DNA from: Paraburkholderia franconis
GTDB lineage: Bacteria > Pseudomonadota > Gammaproteobacteria > Burkholderiales > Burkholderiaceae
Direction: 5' to 3'
DNA length: 51,073 nucleotides
NCBI RefSeq assembly: GCF_009362735.1
Contig: NZ_WHNP01000056.1
Span: 1-51,073, forward strand
The position numbers and the translations under genes are program-made. How positions within the stretch are numbered: position 1 is the first letter of the stretch; each line of letters begins with the position of its first letter. The notes under the pieces are model-generated. The model was not told where the DNA came from and ran no database searches. It worked only from the letters and a program-made list of their open reading frames with translations. Below are positions 1 to 7,539 of the stretch, one piece after another.

Positions 1-245
1 ATGTCGCGCTCCATTTTTAACTGGCGATTCTCACGGCGCAGCCGCGTAAGCTCCTGCCGCTCGGCCGTGGTCAGCCCGTCATGACGCACCCCAGCATCAC
101 GTTCGGCTTGCGCAACCCAGTTGGTGATGGTCTGCGCCGTCGGTTCGAACTCGCGAGCGAGCTCCTGCGGTGTGCGCCCGGCCTTGACCAGTTCCACCAT
201 CTGCGCCCGGAATTCCGCCGGGTACGGTGTACGAGTCTTGCCCAT
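1..245 (-). CDS. IS3-family transposase OrfA, 5' part
   Basis: This is the N-terminal part (81 residues visible) of a helix-turn-helix OrfA transposase that binds the IS ends; in IS3 elements OrfB, which carries the DDE catalytic domain, follows in the next frame. The protein starts MGKTRTPYPAEFRAQMVELV and continues with a TxQTITNWVxQAERD helix-turn-helix and an ERQELTRLRRENRQLKMERD leucine-zipper-like segment, both typical of this family. The ATG at 245 is preceded by an AGGAGGTG ribosome site. The gene is open at the window edge, so completeness cannot be judged. Confidence 0.85.
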   Translation of the reverse strand, partial: MGKTRTPYPAEFRAQMVELVKAGRTPQELAREFEPTAQTITNWVAQAERDAGVRHDGLTTAERQELTRLRRENRQLKMERD

Positions 246-296
246 TTCGGCACCTCCTGTAAAAGGATAGGTGTCCGTTTTGCCGGGTCAACTTCA
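1..296 (-). mobile_element. IS3-family insertion sequence, one end only
   Basis: The left edge of the window holds the 5' end of an insertion sequence read on the minus strand. Seen: an OrfA-type transposase start (1-245), a short leader, and a terminus reading TGAAGTTGACCCGGCAAAAC inward from 296. Ends starting TG/CA are usual for IS3-type elements. The sequence beyond 296 switches at once into an interrupted DUF4142 gene, which fixes the boundary at about 296. The other end, and therefore the target duplication, lies outside the window. Confidence 0.7.
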
Positions 297-507
297 CATG
301 CTCGTCAACCATCCGGCTCGCAAAGCTTTGTATGGTCCGCGACTGGGTTCTGCGCAAGGCCGTTTGGCCGGCCGCGATCTCCGCCTGATTCGCTACAACG
401 AGGATGCCGACGATCTGTGCGTCGGTCAGACGTGCCTCCTGGCCAAATGCGCAAATTGTCGATGCGAGGAGCAGCAATAGCGCCCCAGCGGTACATTTGA
501 CATTCAT
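297..507 (-). pseudogene. DUF4142 secreted protein, cut by the IS3 element
   Basis: The first 70 codons of a DUF4142-type exported protein remain: a signal peptide (MNVKCTAGALLLLLASTICA, cleavage near AFG-Q) and the start of the domain (LTDAQIVGILVVANQAEIA, then QSFASRMVDEHV). DUF4142 proteins are normally about 160-200 residues, envelope-located and of unknown function. Reading continues straight into the IS at 296, so the C-terminal part is lost or lies beyond the element. Start at 507 is chosen because the signal peptide begins there. Confidence 0.7.
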
Positions 508-871
508 TGCTCGCCTCACATTCGCGTGCCCGGTTCCGTCGCAATAGGTCGGGAGAAGCAAGCGAGTGCCCATATTAAGAGGATTAGTTACATGACGCGG
601 CCTCGCGGACTGTTCCATGTAACCATTCAGCGCCTTGCGCTTATCCGCCGCAATGGCGACGGCTTCGCCAGCCAGTTTCTGTTGTTCATCGTAGCGTTGA
701 GATCGACAGGCGACCGGACAGGACCTTGGCGCATTTTGCTCTTCCGATGAGAGGCGCGTCGAACGAGCTGGCACCCGACGCGCTACAAATGCTTACAAAG
801 TGAGCGCCACTGCGCGTGCACCGCCCTCGTCGACGCGACGTTATTGCTGGCACACACCAGTGGAGGCCGCA
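508..871. other. intergenic, no gene seen
   Basis: This 364-base gap lies between the cut DUF4142 gene and the glycine-zipper gene, which are divergent, so it should hold both promoters. Open frames here on either strand have arginine-rich composition without any family resemblance and look like chance frames. I see no hairpin or repeat that I can support. Confidence 0.4.
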
Positions 872-1597
872 ATGAACACAAACGTCACGAACAGCATCGC
901 GCAACGCAGCCGCATTCATCCGTTGATCGCGGGCGCAGCCGTGTCCGTCATCCTCGCCTGTGCGACAGGCGTCGCAGCGATGACGGGTATCCTTCCCGTA
1001 TCGCATGCAGTGCCGTCGCCCAGCGCGCAGATTGCGGCAGCCACTGCACAGCCCGCGAGCTTGCCGCTGGCCGTACAACAACCCGATCCGGTCCAACCCG
1101 CTGTTCGACCGGCGGCTCAGGCTTATGCGCAACCGACGGGACCTGCGGCTCCCCAGCGCGTTCATCACACGCACAAGCCGCACGTCGCGCCCGCTCCGCA
1201 GTACGCAAACAGCGACTACTCGCAGGCGCCTTCGCAACCCTCCGGCGCAAGACAGATCGCCGCCGATCCGGACGCCGGCGAAGTCGTCGCGATCACTCCA
1301 ATTCAGACGTCCGAGCCGACGACCGGCCTCGGCGCCGTCGGCGGTGCTGTTGCGGGTGGACTCATCGGCAATCAGATCGGCGGCGGACGCGGCCGCATTC
1401 TCGCCACGGTCGCGGGCGCCGTCGGCGGCGGTCTCGCGGGCAACGGCATCGAGCATGTGGTACGCAAGCAGACCAGCTACCGGGTACAGGTCCGCATGGA
1501 AGACGGAAGCTACCGCAATTTCAGCTATTCGACGCAGCCGCCCGTGCAGATTGGACAGCGCGTTCATGTGTCGGGCGATACGTTGACCTCTTCGTGA
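872..1597 (+). CDS. glycine-zipper 2TM envelope protein
   Basis: A 241-residue envelope protein of the 17-kDa surface antigen / glycine-zipper 2TM type. Seen: an N-terminal hydrophobic anchor or signal (residues about 20-45), a long Pro/Ala/Gln-rich linker with a His-rich patch (HHTHKPH), then a glycine zipper (GAVGGAVAGGLIGNQIGGG followed by AGAVGGGLAGNGIEH) near residues 150-190 and a C-terminal YRVQVRMEDGSYRNF segment that is standard for the family. These proteins sit in the periplasm or outer membrane and are thought to be structural. No lipobox cysteine is evident. It stands alone with no operon partner; the ATG at 872 is preferred because it sits just ahead of the membrane segment. Confidence 0.8.
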   Translation: MNTNVTNSIAQRSRIHPLIAGAAVSVILACATGVAAMTGILPVSHAVPSPSAQIAAATAQPASLPLAVQQPDPVQPAVRPAAQAYAQPTGPAAPQRVHHTHKPHVAPAPQYANSDYSQAPSQPSGARQIAADPDAGEVVAITPIQTSEPTTGLGAVGGAVAGGLIGNQIGGGRGRILATVAGAVGGGLAGNGIEHVVRKQTSYRVQVRMEDGSYRNFSYSTQPPVQIGQRVHVSGDTLTSS

Positions 1598-2784
1598 CCG
1601 AGTATCATCCGGCACGGTACAGAACGGCCCGTCATGCGCGAGCCGTGGTTACACCATCGGTTCCAGCAGCATGTTCGTGGCCGCGACCACTGATCAAAAT
1701 CCCTGGAACCGACCATCTACAGTCACGACAAATGGCACGGCTTGACCGCGTAAGCTTCGGGTGTCAGCGGATTGATGCTCGCCGCTGCATCGCAACTCTG
1801 CAGCCACGCTCCGGCCGGCGACGCGGCGACCGGCCGCCTCTAATACCTCGTATCGCGGCTCTGTGACGGCTGCGACATACGATCTGTCAAAGCGCCCGGC
1901 GCTGAACATCGCGAAAGAGAATCTGCGCGCGTTGCTGTTGCGCGAGATCGTCGATGAGACGATCGTGAGCATCACGTCGCGGCGCGGCGTGCCCGTCAGT
2001 CCCGCAGGCGCCTGTTTATCGAATGCCTGCGGGAAGTGATCGATGCGGACGCGGTCGCAGGATCTCGACCGTGGCCTGTTTCACTCGATTGAATTGCTGT
2101 TTTAGACACAGCACCTGATCAGCGGCCACCGCTCCTTGCGAATGGCTGCTTTCAGGCAGCCCGGCTGGAGTGACGCGTGCAGCCATCCGCGCCGGTGACG
2201 TCCATCAACATCCAACCGACATTCGTCGACACCGGAAGGAGCGTCACTCGTCGGCCAAGGCCGACATTCAGGTATCGCGTCCGTCAGGCGGCTACGAGGC
2301 GTTTTGCCGACGTTCGCACTGCGGTGGCGTTGAACGTCAGCTTTCACTGCAAGCGAACCCACACTCTCGACGCGTTGCCGCGTCCGCCCTTGGACGCTAC
2401 TGTCCACTTCCCAAGTCGAAGCGGACGTCAATCGCTTGCGAGCGAAGGTCACTTCCTGGCCGGCAATACGCGTTCACCCACCTTGTCGAAAAGCTGCCGT
2501 TGACGACTTCCACGTCAGTTCTGTAGAACGTTCACGGAACTGGTGCTCTCGGCCACAATCGGTCGTTCGCCAATGCCCCAGCAGGGACTTCCGCGAGTCC
2601 GCTCCCTTCAGAATCAGCCATTCGGTCAGCCATGATGCAAAGCACATCGTTTGCCGACGTCGTCGTCGACTACACGATGGCTTGTTGGCCGACACCCTTG
2701 TAAGCGACGAGACAGCGCACGGATCGTGCGACAGAGTGTTAGACAGGCGACACCCGCCGGTCGCAGCGCCTCCTATAGATAACG
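1598..2784. other. long decayed or non-coding stretch
   Basis: Nearly 1.2 kb lies between the glycine-zipper gene and the peroxide-resistance genes. Open frames are short, overlap each other on both strands and have no recognisable family. One piece, 1842-2090, looks like a decayed coding remnant and is listed separately. The part from about 2100 to 2700 has a mosaic look with short imperfect inverted words around GGCC, but I cannot assign it to any element. Confidence 0.4.
1842..2090 (+). pseudogene. possible frameshifted coding remnant, family unknown
   Basis: One frame reads YDLSKRPALNIAKENLRALL then LREIVDETIVSITSRR up to a stop at 2037-2039; a second frame continues with FIECLREVIDADAVAGSRP. 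Joined at about 2010 they give a plausible soluble, helical protein of unlike composition to the arginine-rich chance frames around it. There is no start codon with a ribosome site and no family I recognise. It may be the tail of a gene lost by deletion, or chance. Confidence 0.25.
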
Positions 2785-2866
2785 CGCATACGATTAAATC
2801 TTTTGCGATTGACATCGTTCGTGTCTTCATCCATCATGCGACGCATGCGATTAAAGCGCATACGAT
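2785..2866. promoter_or_regulatory. repeated CGCATACGAT operator-like sites and promoter
   Basis: Three copies of one word precede the first ohr gene: CGCATACGATTAAA at 2785-2798, CGCATGCGATTAAA at 2842-2855 and CGCATACGAT at 2857-2866. A TTGACA box (2809-2814) lies between them inside GCGATTGACATCG, which resembles the core of the perfect palindrome found before the second ohr gene. The arrangement suggests a repressor or redox sensor controlling both genes; no regulator gene of the OhrR/MarR type lies next to them. Confidence 0.55.
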
Positions 2867-2905
2867 ATAAAATCACTGACACACTCATGCACGAAGGAAT
2901 CCATC

Positions 2906-3352
2906 ATGACCAAGATCGACCAAGTCCTCTTCTCAGGCAACAGCCACAGCACGATCAATCGCGACCCCGATGTCCAGCGCGGTGAGCACGGCGTCCTCGA
3001 CCTTAAGCTGTCAGCGCCTGGCGGTAAAAGCCGCGAGTTCATCGCCACCGAGCTGCACCCGAGAGCCGAGCAGTTGTTTTCCGGCGCCTGGTCGGCCTGT
3101 TACATCAGCGCGTTCGAGCTTGCGGCCTCGCTGAAGAAGGTCACGCTGCCATCCGACTATTCCGTGGACATCCAGGTAAACATTGGGTCGGTCGGTGCCG
3201 GGTTTTGCCTCGGCGCCCAGTTCACCATCCGCGTACCGGGTCTGGCAAAGGAAGTCGTCGAAGCGATCGCGCATCGGGCCCATCAGATCTGCCCGTACTC
3301 AAAGGCGGTGCATGGCAACATCGAGGTCGGCCTCAACGTCATCACGGCGTGA
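2906..3352 (+). CDS. Ohr/OsmC-family peroxiredoxin, copy 1
   Basis: A 148-residue Ohr/OsmC-fold protein that would reduce organic hydroperoxides in the cytoplasm using two cysteines and lipoyl/dihydrolipoamide electrons. The catalytic pair is visible: Cys65 in WSACY and Cys129 in ICPYSKA, with the RAEQLFSGAWS region before the first. Length is standard. The leader CACGAAGGAATCCATC before the ATG is nearly identical to that of the second copy at 3424, so gene and leader were duplicated together. It has one further cysteine (Cys101) that copy 2 lacks. Assignment to Ohr rather than another OsmC subfamily rests on the cysteine contexts and the tandem ohr-like organisation. Confidence 0.88.
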   Translation: MTKIDQVLFSGNSHSTINRDPDVQRGEHGVLDLKLSAPGGKSREFIATELHPRAEQLFSGAWSACYISAFELAASLKKVTLPSDYSVDIQVNIGSVGAGFCLGAQFTIRVPGLAKEVVEAIAHRAHQICPYSKAVHGNIEVGLNVITA

Positions 3353-3354
3353 TT

Positions 3355-3383
3355 TTTAATCGTATGCGATGACATCGCATACG
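3355..3383. promoter_or_regulatory. perfect palindromic operator between the two ohr genes
   Basis: Positions 3361-3370 (CGTATGCGAT) and 3374-3383 (ATCGCATACG) form a perfect 10-base inverted repeat around GAC. The left arm is extended by TTTAAT (3355-3360), giving TTTAATCGTATGCG, the exact reverse complement of the site at 2785-2798. The same word therefore precedes both genes. It starts 3 bases after the first gene's stop and lies 40 bases upstream of the second start, consistent with a separate controlled promoter for copy 2. Confidence 0.6.
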
Positions 3384-3423
3384 TATAGTTAGCTTAACAC
3401 CCTTATTCACGAAGGAATCCATC

Positions 3424-3870
3424 ATGGAAAAGATCGAAAAAGTTCTCGCCGCAGGTAACACCCATGCTACGGTCAATCGCGATCCCAATGTCCAGCGCGG
3501 CGAGTTCGGTGTCTACGACCTCAAGCTGTCAGCGCCCGGCGTTGAAACGCTCGAGTTCATCGCCACGGAGCCACACCCGAGAGCCGAGCAGTTGTTTGCG
3601 GGCGCCTGGTCGGCCTGTTACACCACCGTGTTTGGGATGGCCGCCGAGCTGAAGAAAGTCACGCTGCCGCCCGACTATTCCGTCGACATCCAGGTAAACA
3701 TTGGGCAGACCGGTGCCGCGTGGCACCTCGGCGCCCAGTTCAGGATCCGCATCCCGGGTCTGGCAAAGGAAGTCGTCGAGGAAATCGCGCACCTGGCCCA
3801 TCAAATCTGCCCGTACTCGAAGTCTGTGCGCGGCAACATCGAGATCGGCATGAACATCGTCACGGCGTGA
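3424..3870 (+). CDS. Ohr/OsmC-family peroxiredoxin, copy 2
   Basis: A 148-residue paralogue of the gene at 2906, with the same length and long identical blocks, clearly a tandem duplication. The catalytic cysteines are kept in WSACYTTVF and ICPYSKS contexts. Differences cluster in the segment before and after residue 67 (FGMAAEL against FELAASL) and around residues 95-101, where copy 1 has a cysteine and copy 2 does not, so the two may differ in substrate or redox behaviour. The ATG at 3424 follows GAAGGAATCC. A terminator-like hairpin follows the stop codon directly. Confidence 0.88.
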   Translation: MEKIEKVLAAGNTHATVNRDPNVQRGEFGVYDLKLSAPGVETLEFIATEPHPRAEQLFAGAWSACYTTVFGMAAELKKVTLPPDYSVDIQVNIGQTGAAWHLGAQFRIRIPGLAKEVVEEIAHLAHQICPYSKSVRGNIEIGMNIVTA

Positions 3871-3878
3871 TCCGCGAA

Positions 3879-3924
3879 GGCACGTGCATCTCTCTGAGGC
3901 ACGTGCCCCTTATTGATCTTTTTT
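3879..3924 (+). terminator. Rho-independent terminator after the ohr pair
   Basis: GGCACGTGC at 3879-3887 pairs with GCACGTGCC at 3899-3907 to make a 9-base stem with an 11-base loop, followed by CTTATTGATC and a run of six T (3919-3924). Position, just after the second ohr stop, fits the end of that transcript. Confidence 0.65.
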
Positions 3925-4210
3925 GGGAATTTCCATCACGAAGACCAAGCTCATCGTTGCACTGCTCGTCGCAGTTTCTGTGTCCGCCACCGCGCCCGCG
4001 TTCGCCAGCGGCTATGGACCGGCTCCCTTCTACAAGCCCTCAATTGGCGCACCGGCATTGCAAAGCGGTCAGAGCGTGCGCACCGTCGCCGCCGAACGCG
4101 AAGACGCAACCAGCTCGGAAAGGACGTATGGCGGTGCAGTCTCCGGAGCGTCCCAGTCGGGGATCCATGTCGCCGCGACGCCGCGCGATAGCTTCCCTGC
4201 ACACCACTAG
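3923..4210 (+). CDS. small secreted protein, unknown function
   Basis: A protein of up to 95 residues with a clear Sec signal peptide (KLIVALLVAVSVSATAPAFA, cleavage before SGYGP) and a mature part with YGPAPFYKPS, a QSGQSVRTVAAE segment and a YGG ... SQSG tail. Small exported proteins of this shape are common in Burkholderiaceae and have no known role. The start is uncertain: the only start-type codon ahead of the signal peptide is TTG at 3923, which lies in the T-run of the preceding terminator and has no good ribosome site, so the gene may have lost its native 5' end. Confidence 0.6.
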   Translation: MGISITKTKLIVALLVAVSVSATAPAFASGYGPAPFYKPSIGAPALQSGQSVRTVAAEREDATSSERTYGGAVSGASQSGIHVAATPRDSFPAHH

Positions 4211-4315
4211 GCGCGCATCCCTCCACCGCTGGGCCGTCTCGCATCGTCGTTGCTCCTGTGCGTCGTTCACGGCATCGGGCGGTTCATGGTTCATTCACTG
4301 AGCAAGAAGCAGGCA

Positions 4316-4570
4316 ATGTTCAGTCATATTGTGGTCGGCACCAACGACCTCGAAAAAGCAAAGCGGTTCTACGATGCGGTGCCGCGCGAGCTTCGTTATG
4401 GTGAAGGTCTTAACGATGACAACGAGCAGTGCCGGCGCTATATCTATCGCGCCGACACGGGGTTTTTCATCATCACCCAGCCGCTCGATGAATCCACAGA
4501 TCAACTGGTACCCGCATATCTAACGCTCTGCGGCCAAGAAATCGAGTTTTTCAACAGAACCGACCGATAG
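4316..4570 (+). pseudogene. glyoxalase/VOC-family protein, truncated
   Basis: Starts as a normal vicinal-oxygen-chelate protein (MFSHIVVGTNDLEKAKRFYD, then RYIYRADTGFFIITQPLD) but ends after 84 residues, where complete single-domain members run to about 125-135. The last 15-20 residues no longer resemble the family and reach a chance stop at 4570. The second metal-binding half is therefore missing and the product is unlikely to be active. Confidence 0.65.
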
Positions 4571-4680
4571 TCGACATTGGTTAATCACGGCCAACATAGC
4601 AATGAAGCGTGGGCGAAGTCACTGCCTGGTGCCGGCCCGTAGTTACGGGTTTGCCGTAGGCCGTAAGGCAAACAGATCAC

Positions 4681-5457
4681 TCACTCCCTCGGCATCGCCA
4701 CTATAAAGCCTGCGGCACGTAGTTCCGTGAACATGACGCGCGTGAGCCACGCTATCCGTTCATCGTTCATTCGACTGCGGATGGCCGCAATGGAGATGGC
4801 TGCGTACCCATCGGCATCGATATCGAAACTCATGCCTACGCCCGATACACCTTCGTGAATGAGTCCGCCTGTTGCCGAGAAACCGTTCTTGCGTGTTCGC
4901 TCGACGATATGACGGATTCTCGGCAACGCAAGACCGAGCGGCCTGAACTCCTCGCTGTGCCGTGCATAAATTTCTGCGATGGCCTTGTCGGTCTGTCGGG
5001 CAAGTAGTGCCATGCCGGCCGAACCCACTCCAAGCACTCGCATGCCGCCCACTGGCAACACCAGCGTGCGAACAGGTGATCGCCCCTCCTCATAGTGCAG
5101 ACAATGAGCGTAATCGCCACTGCGAACCACCAGAAACACCGAATCTTCGGTGAGATGAGCCAGTCGCTTGAGCATGGGCCGACAGGCCTCGAGAATAGGT
5201 GCACGCTTCATGGACGCGAGTCCGATTTGCATGGCCTGCATACCGAGCCGGATACGCTTTCCATCTCCGCGCTCAATGAATCCTGCACTCTCCAGGCTCT
5301 TGAGAAGCCGATGAGCGGTTGTTCTATCGATTCCTGCGGCCTTCGCCAGATCAGTGACCGTTGCGCCGTCCGGATGCAATCCGGCCACACGTCGCAGCAG
5401 ATCAAGAGCGCGGTCCACCGACTGCGTGCCGGTCCTGACGGAAATCAATCTTGTCAT
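4681..5457 (-). CDS. IclR-family transcriptional regulator
   Basis: A 258-residue IclR-type regulator: an N-terminal winged helix (TQSVDRALDLL, then TVTDLAKAAGIDRTTAHRLL as recognition region, about residues 10-65) and a C-terminal effector domain (about 80-250) with the usual GVSGVGMSFD segment. Start 5457 is chosen because AGGGAG lies five bases ahead; an alternative start at 5481 would place translation inside the operator. It is divergent from the monooxygenase operon, with a 10-base inverted repeat in the shared gap, so it most likely controls that operon in response to its substrate or an intermediate. Confidence 0.9.
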   Translation of the reverse strand: MTRLISVRTGTQSVDRALDLLRRVAGLHPDGATVTDLAKAAGIDRTTAHRLLKSLESAGFIERGDGKRIRLGMQAMQIGLASMKRAPILEACRPMLKRLAHLTEDSVFLVVRSGDYAHCLHYEEGRSPVRTLVLPVGGMRVLGVGSAGMALLARQTDKAIAEIYARHSEEFRPLGLALPRIRHIVERTRKNGFSATGGLIHEGVSGVGMSFDIDADGYAAISIAAIRSRMNDERIAWLTRVMFTELRAAGFIVAMPRE

Positions 5458-5473
5458 GGTTCTCCCTAAATGT

Positions 5474-5513
5474 GTGCACAATGTGAACGATTCAATTACT
5501 AATCATTGTGCAC
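5474..5513. promoter_or_regulatory. inverted-repeat operator in the IclR/monooxygenase gap
   Basis: GTGCACAATG (5474-5483) and CATTGTGCAC (5504-5513) are perfect inverted repeats separated by 20 bases, in the 108-base gap between the divergent IclR gene and the monooxygenase. Spaced palindromic half-sites about three helical turns apart fit the dimer-of-dimers binding described for IclR proteins. I could not assign -35/-10 boxes with confidence. Confidence 0.6.
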
Positions 5514-5565
5514 GCTTTCAGTGTGCGGTGGAATGCGTCGGTCACACCACCACTTCTGTTTTTTT

Positions 5566-7527
5566 ATGACCAACGATCCGCACAACATTCCCGTTCTCTC
5601 CAACGACGAATGGACCGCACAGCTGAAGGCTTCCCTGCCCTCGGCGAATATCCCGACCCTGCTGATGACCCTGATCCACCTGACGGGCGATCGCAAATGG
5701 CTGACAGAAACGTATCAATGTTCGCGTGTTCGCGGCATCGACGACAACGATCCGGGCGGCCTGCCGGAGGGAGTGCAGAAGGAAATCCGCGACGCCGCGT
5801 TCGAAGCGCTCGTCGAGTGGAAGAAGAGTGGCACGGTCAAGTTGCAGGCACCAGGCTTTGAGACTTTGGTCGAGATGCTCAAACTGAACGTCGGCGAGGA
5901 CATTCCGCAGTCGTATGGCCCTATGATCAGTTCGTGGCTCGGCTTCGACGAGGACATGGTGATCGACCAGAAGGGTCGCTTCAAGATCCCCGATGGCTTC
6001 AAGGTCGTGGTCATCGGTGCGGGTGTTGCAGGTTTGGCCTCGGCGATCCGTCTACAAGGTGCTGGCATTCCGTTTGTTGTCGTCGAGAAGAATGCTGAAG
6101 TTGGCGGCACATGGTATGAGAACCATTACCCGGGTTGCGGTGTCGATACGCCGAACCACATCTACTCGTATTCCTTCGCCAAAGGCGACTGGTCGAAGTA
6201 TTTTGCTTTGCAGGAAGAAATTCAGAAATACTTCGAAGGCGTCGCCGACAAGTTCAACCTACGTCAGTACATTCGCTTCAACACGAAGGTCGAAGCCGCA
6301 CGCTACGATGAAGCGACGATGACGTGGGTCGTGGACACGAAGAACAAGGATGGCGAAACCGATCGTCTCATTGCAAATGTTCTGCTCTCCGCAGTCGGCC
6401 TGCTCAACGTGCCGAAGATGCCGCAGATCCCCGGCCTCGACAAATTCAAAGGTGTGTGCTTCCACAGCACGCAGTGGCCGGAAGGTCTTGATCTGAAGGG
6501 CAGGCGCGTGGGCGTCATCGGTAACGGTGCTACGTCGATGCAGATCGTGCCGGAAATCTCGAAGATCGAAGGTATTCAACTGACGGTGTTCCAGCGCTCG
6601 AAGCAATGGGCCGCACCGTTCGAGAAGTTCCGCCTCGAAGTGCCGCAGGAAAAGCGCTTCCTGCTTTCGCAACTGCCGTTCTATCAGGAATGGTATCGCC
6701 AGCGTCTGGCGTACATCTTCAACGATCGCATCCACAAGTCGTTGCAAATCGATCCGCAATGGCCGCATCCGGAGCGTTCAATCAACCGCACGAACGAACG
6801 TCATCGTGAGCATTTCGTGGACTATATCAAGGCAGAACTCGGCGCTCGCCAGGACCTGCTGCCGGATGTGACGCCCGACTATCCGCCGTTCGGCAAGCGC
6901 ATGCTGATGGACAACGGTTGGTTCCGCACGATGGCCAAGGCAAACGTCAGACTCGTGACGGGTGGCATTCCTGAAATCCGTGGTAACGCCGTGATCGATG
7001 AAAAAGGTAATGCGCACGAGCTAGATGTGCTGATCGTCTGCACGGGATTCGATGCGATCAACATGCTCGCGTCGTTCAACCTCGTCGGCAAAGGCGGTCG
7101 CAGCATTCGTGAAGTTTGGGCCGACAAGGGCGCCGAAGCATATCTCGGCGTTGCAGCGCCGGGGTTCCCGAATTTCTTCATGCTCGCTGGCCCGAATACA
7201 GCACTCGGCCACGGTGGTTCGGTCGTCGCCCTGATGGAAACGCAGGTTGCGTATGTCATGAATATCCTGCGTCAGGCGATGGACAAGACGCCGGGAGGCC
7301 AGCGCTTCGAGTTCGACGTGCTCAAGGACTGTCACGACAACTACAACGCGCGCGTGCAGGCTGCTCACGGCGAGATGATCTGGACGCACAAAGGCATGAG
7401 CAACTGGTATCGCAATGCTGCTGGCCGCGTGATCGCCACCACGCCGTGGCGTAATGACTACTACTGGCACATGGCTCGCAAGGCCGACTTCGACGATTAC
7501 GTGTTCCGCACGGAAGCGACGGTCTGA
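5566..7527 (+). CDS. Baeyer-Villiger monooxygenase, HAPMO type
   Basis: A 653-residue class B flavin monooxygenase that would insert oxygen next to a ketone to give an ester or lactone, using FAD, NADPH and O2. Seen: FAD Rossmann motif GAGVAG (151-156), GGTWYENHYPGCGVD (180-194), the Baeyer-Villiger fingerprint FKGVCFHSTQWP (294-305, matching FxGxxxHxxxWP) and the NADPH motif GNGATS (319-324). An extra N-terminal domain of about 140 residues, beginning SANIPTLLMTLIHLTGD, is the hallmark of the 4-hydroxyacetophenone monooxygenase group. Start 5566 is preferred over an earlier TTG (5506) inside the operator, although its ribosome site is weak. It is the first gene of the operon; the hydrolase two genes on would cleave its ester product. 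Substrate unknown. Confidence 0.92.
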   Translation: MTNDPHNIPVLSNDEWTAQLKASLPSANIPTLLMTLIHLTGDRKWLTETYQCSRVRGIDDNDPGGLPEGVQKEIRDAAFEALVEWKKSGTVKLQAPGFETLVEMLKLNVGEDIPQSYGPMISSWLGFDEDMVIDQKGRFKIPDGFKVVVIGAGVAGLASAIRLQGAGIPFVVVEKNAEVGGTWYENHYPGCGVDTPNHIYSYSFAKGDWSKYFALQEEIQKYFEGVADKFNLRQYIRFNTKVEAARYDEATMTWVVDTKNKDGETDRLIANVLLSAVGLLNVPKMPQIPGLDKFKGVCFHSTQWPEGLDLKGRRVGVIGNGATSMQIVPEISKIEGIQLTVFQRSKQWAAPFEKFRLEVPQEKRFLLSQLPFYQEWYRQRLAYIFNDRIHKSLQIDPQWPHPERSINRTNERHREHFVDYIKAELGARQDLLPDVTPDYPPFGKRMLMDNGWFRTMAKANVRLVTGGIPEIRGNAVIDEKGNAHELDVLIVCTGFDAINMLASFNLVGKGGRSIREVWADKGAEAYLGVAAPGFPNFFMLAGPNTALGHGGSVVALMETQVAYVMNILRQAMDKTPGGQRFEFDVLKDCHDNYNARVQAAHGEMIWTHKGMSNWYRNAAGRVIATTPWRNDYYWHMARKADFDDYVFRTEATV

Positions 7528-7539
7528 GAGGGGCCGATC

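Noticed and set aside
97..774. A 225-codon minus-strand frame across the IS boundary
   Set aside because: It is a fusion of chance upstream codons, the start of the DUF4142 gene and out-of-frame IS sequence; only 297-507 is supported.
2785..3383. CRISPR-like reading of the repeated CGCATACGAT words
   Set aside because: The words are 10-14 bases, unevenly spaced and in both orientations, with genes between; they fit operators, not an array.
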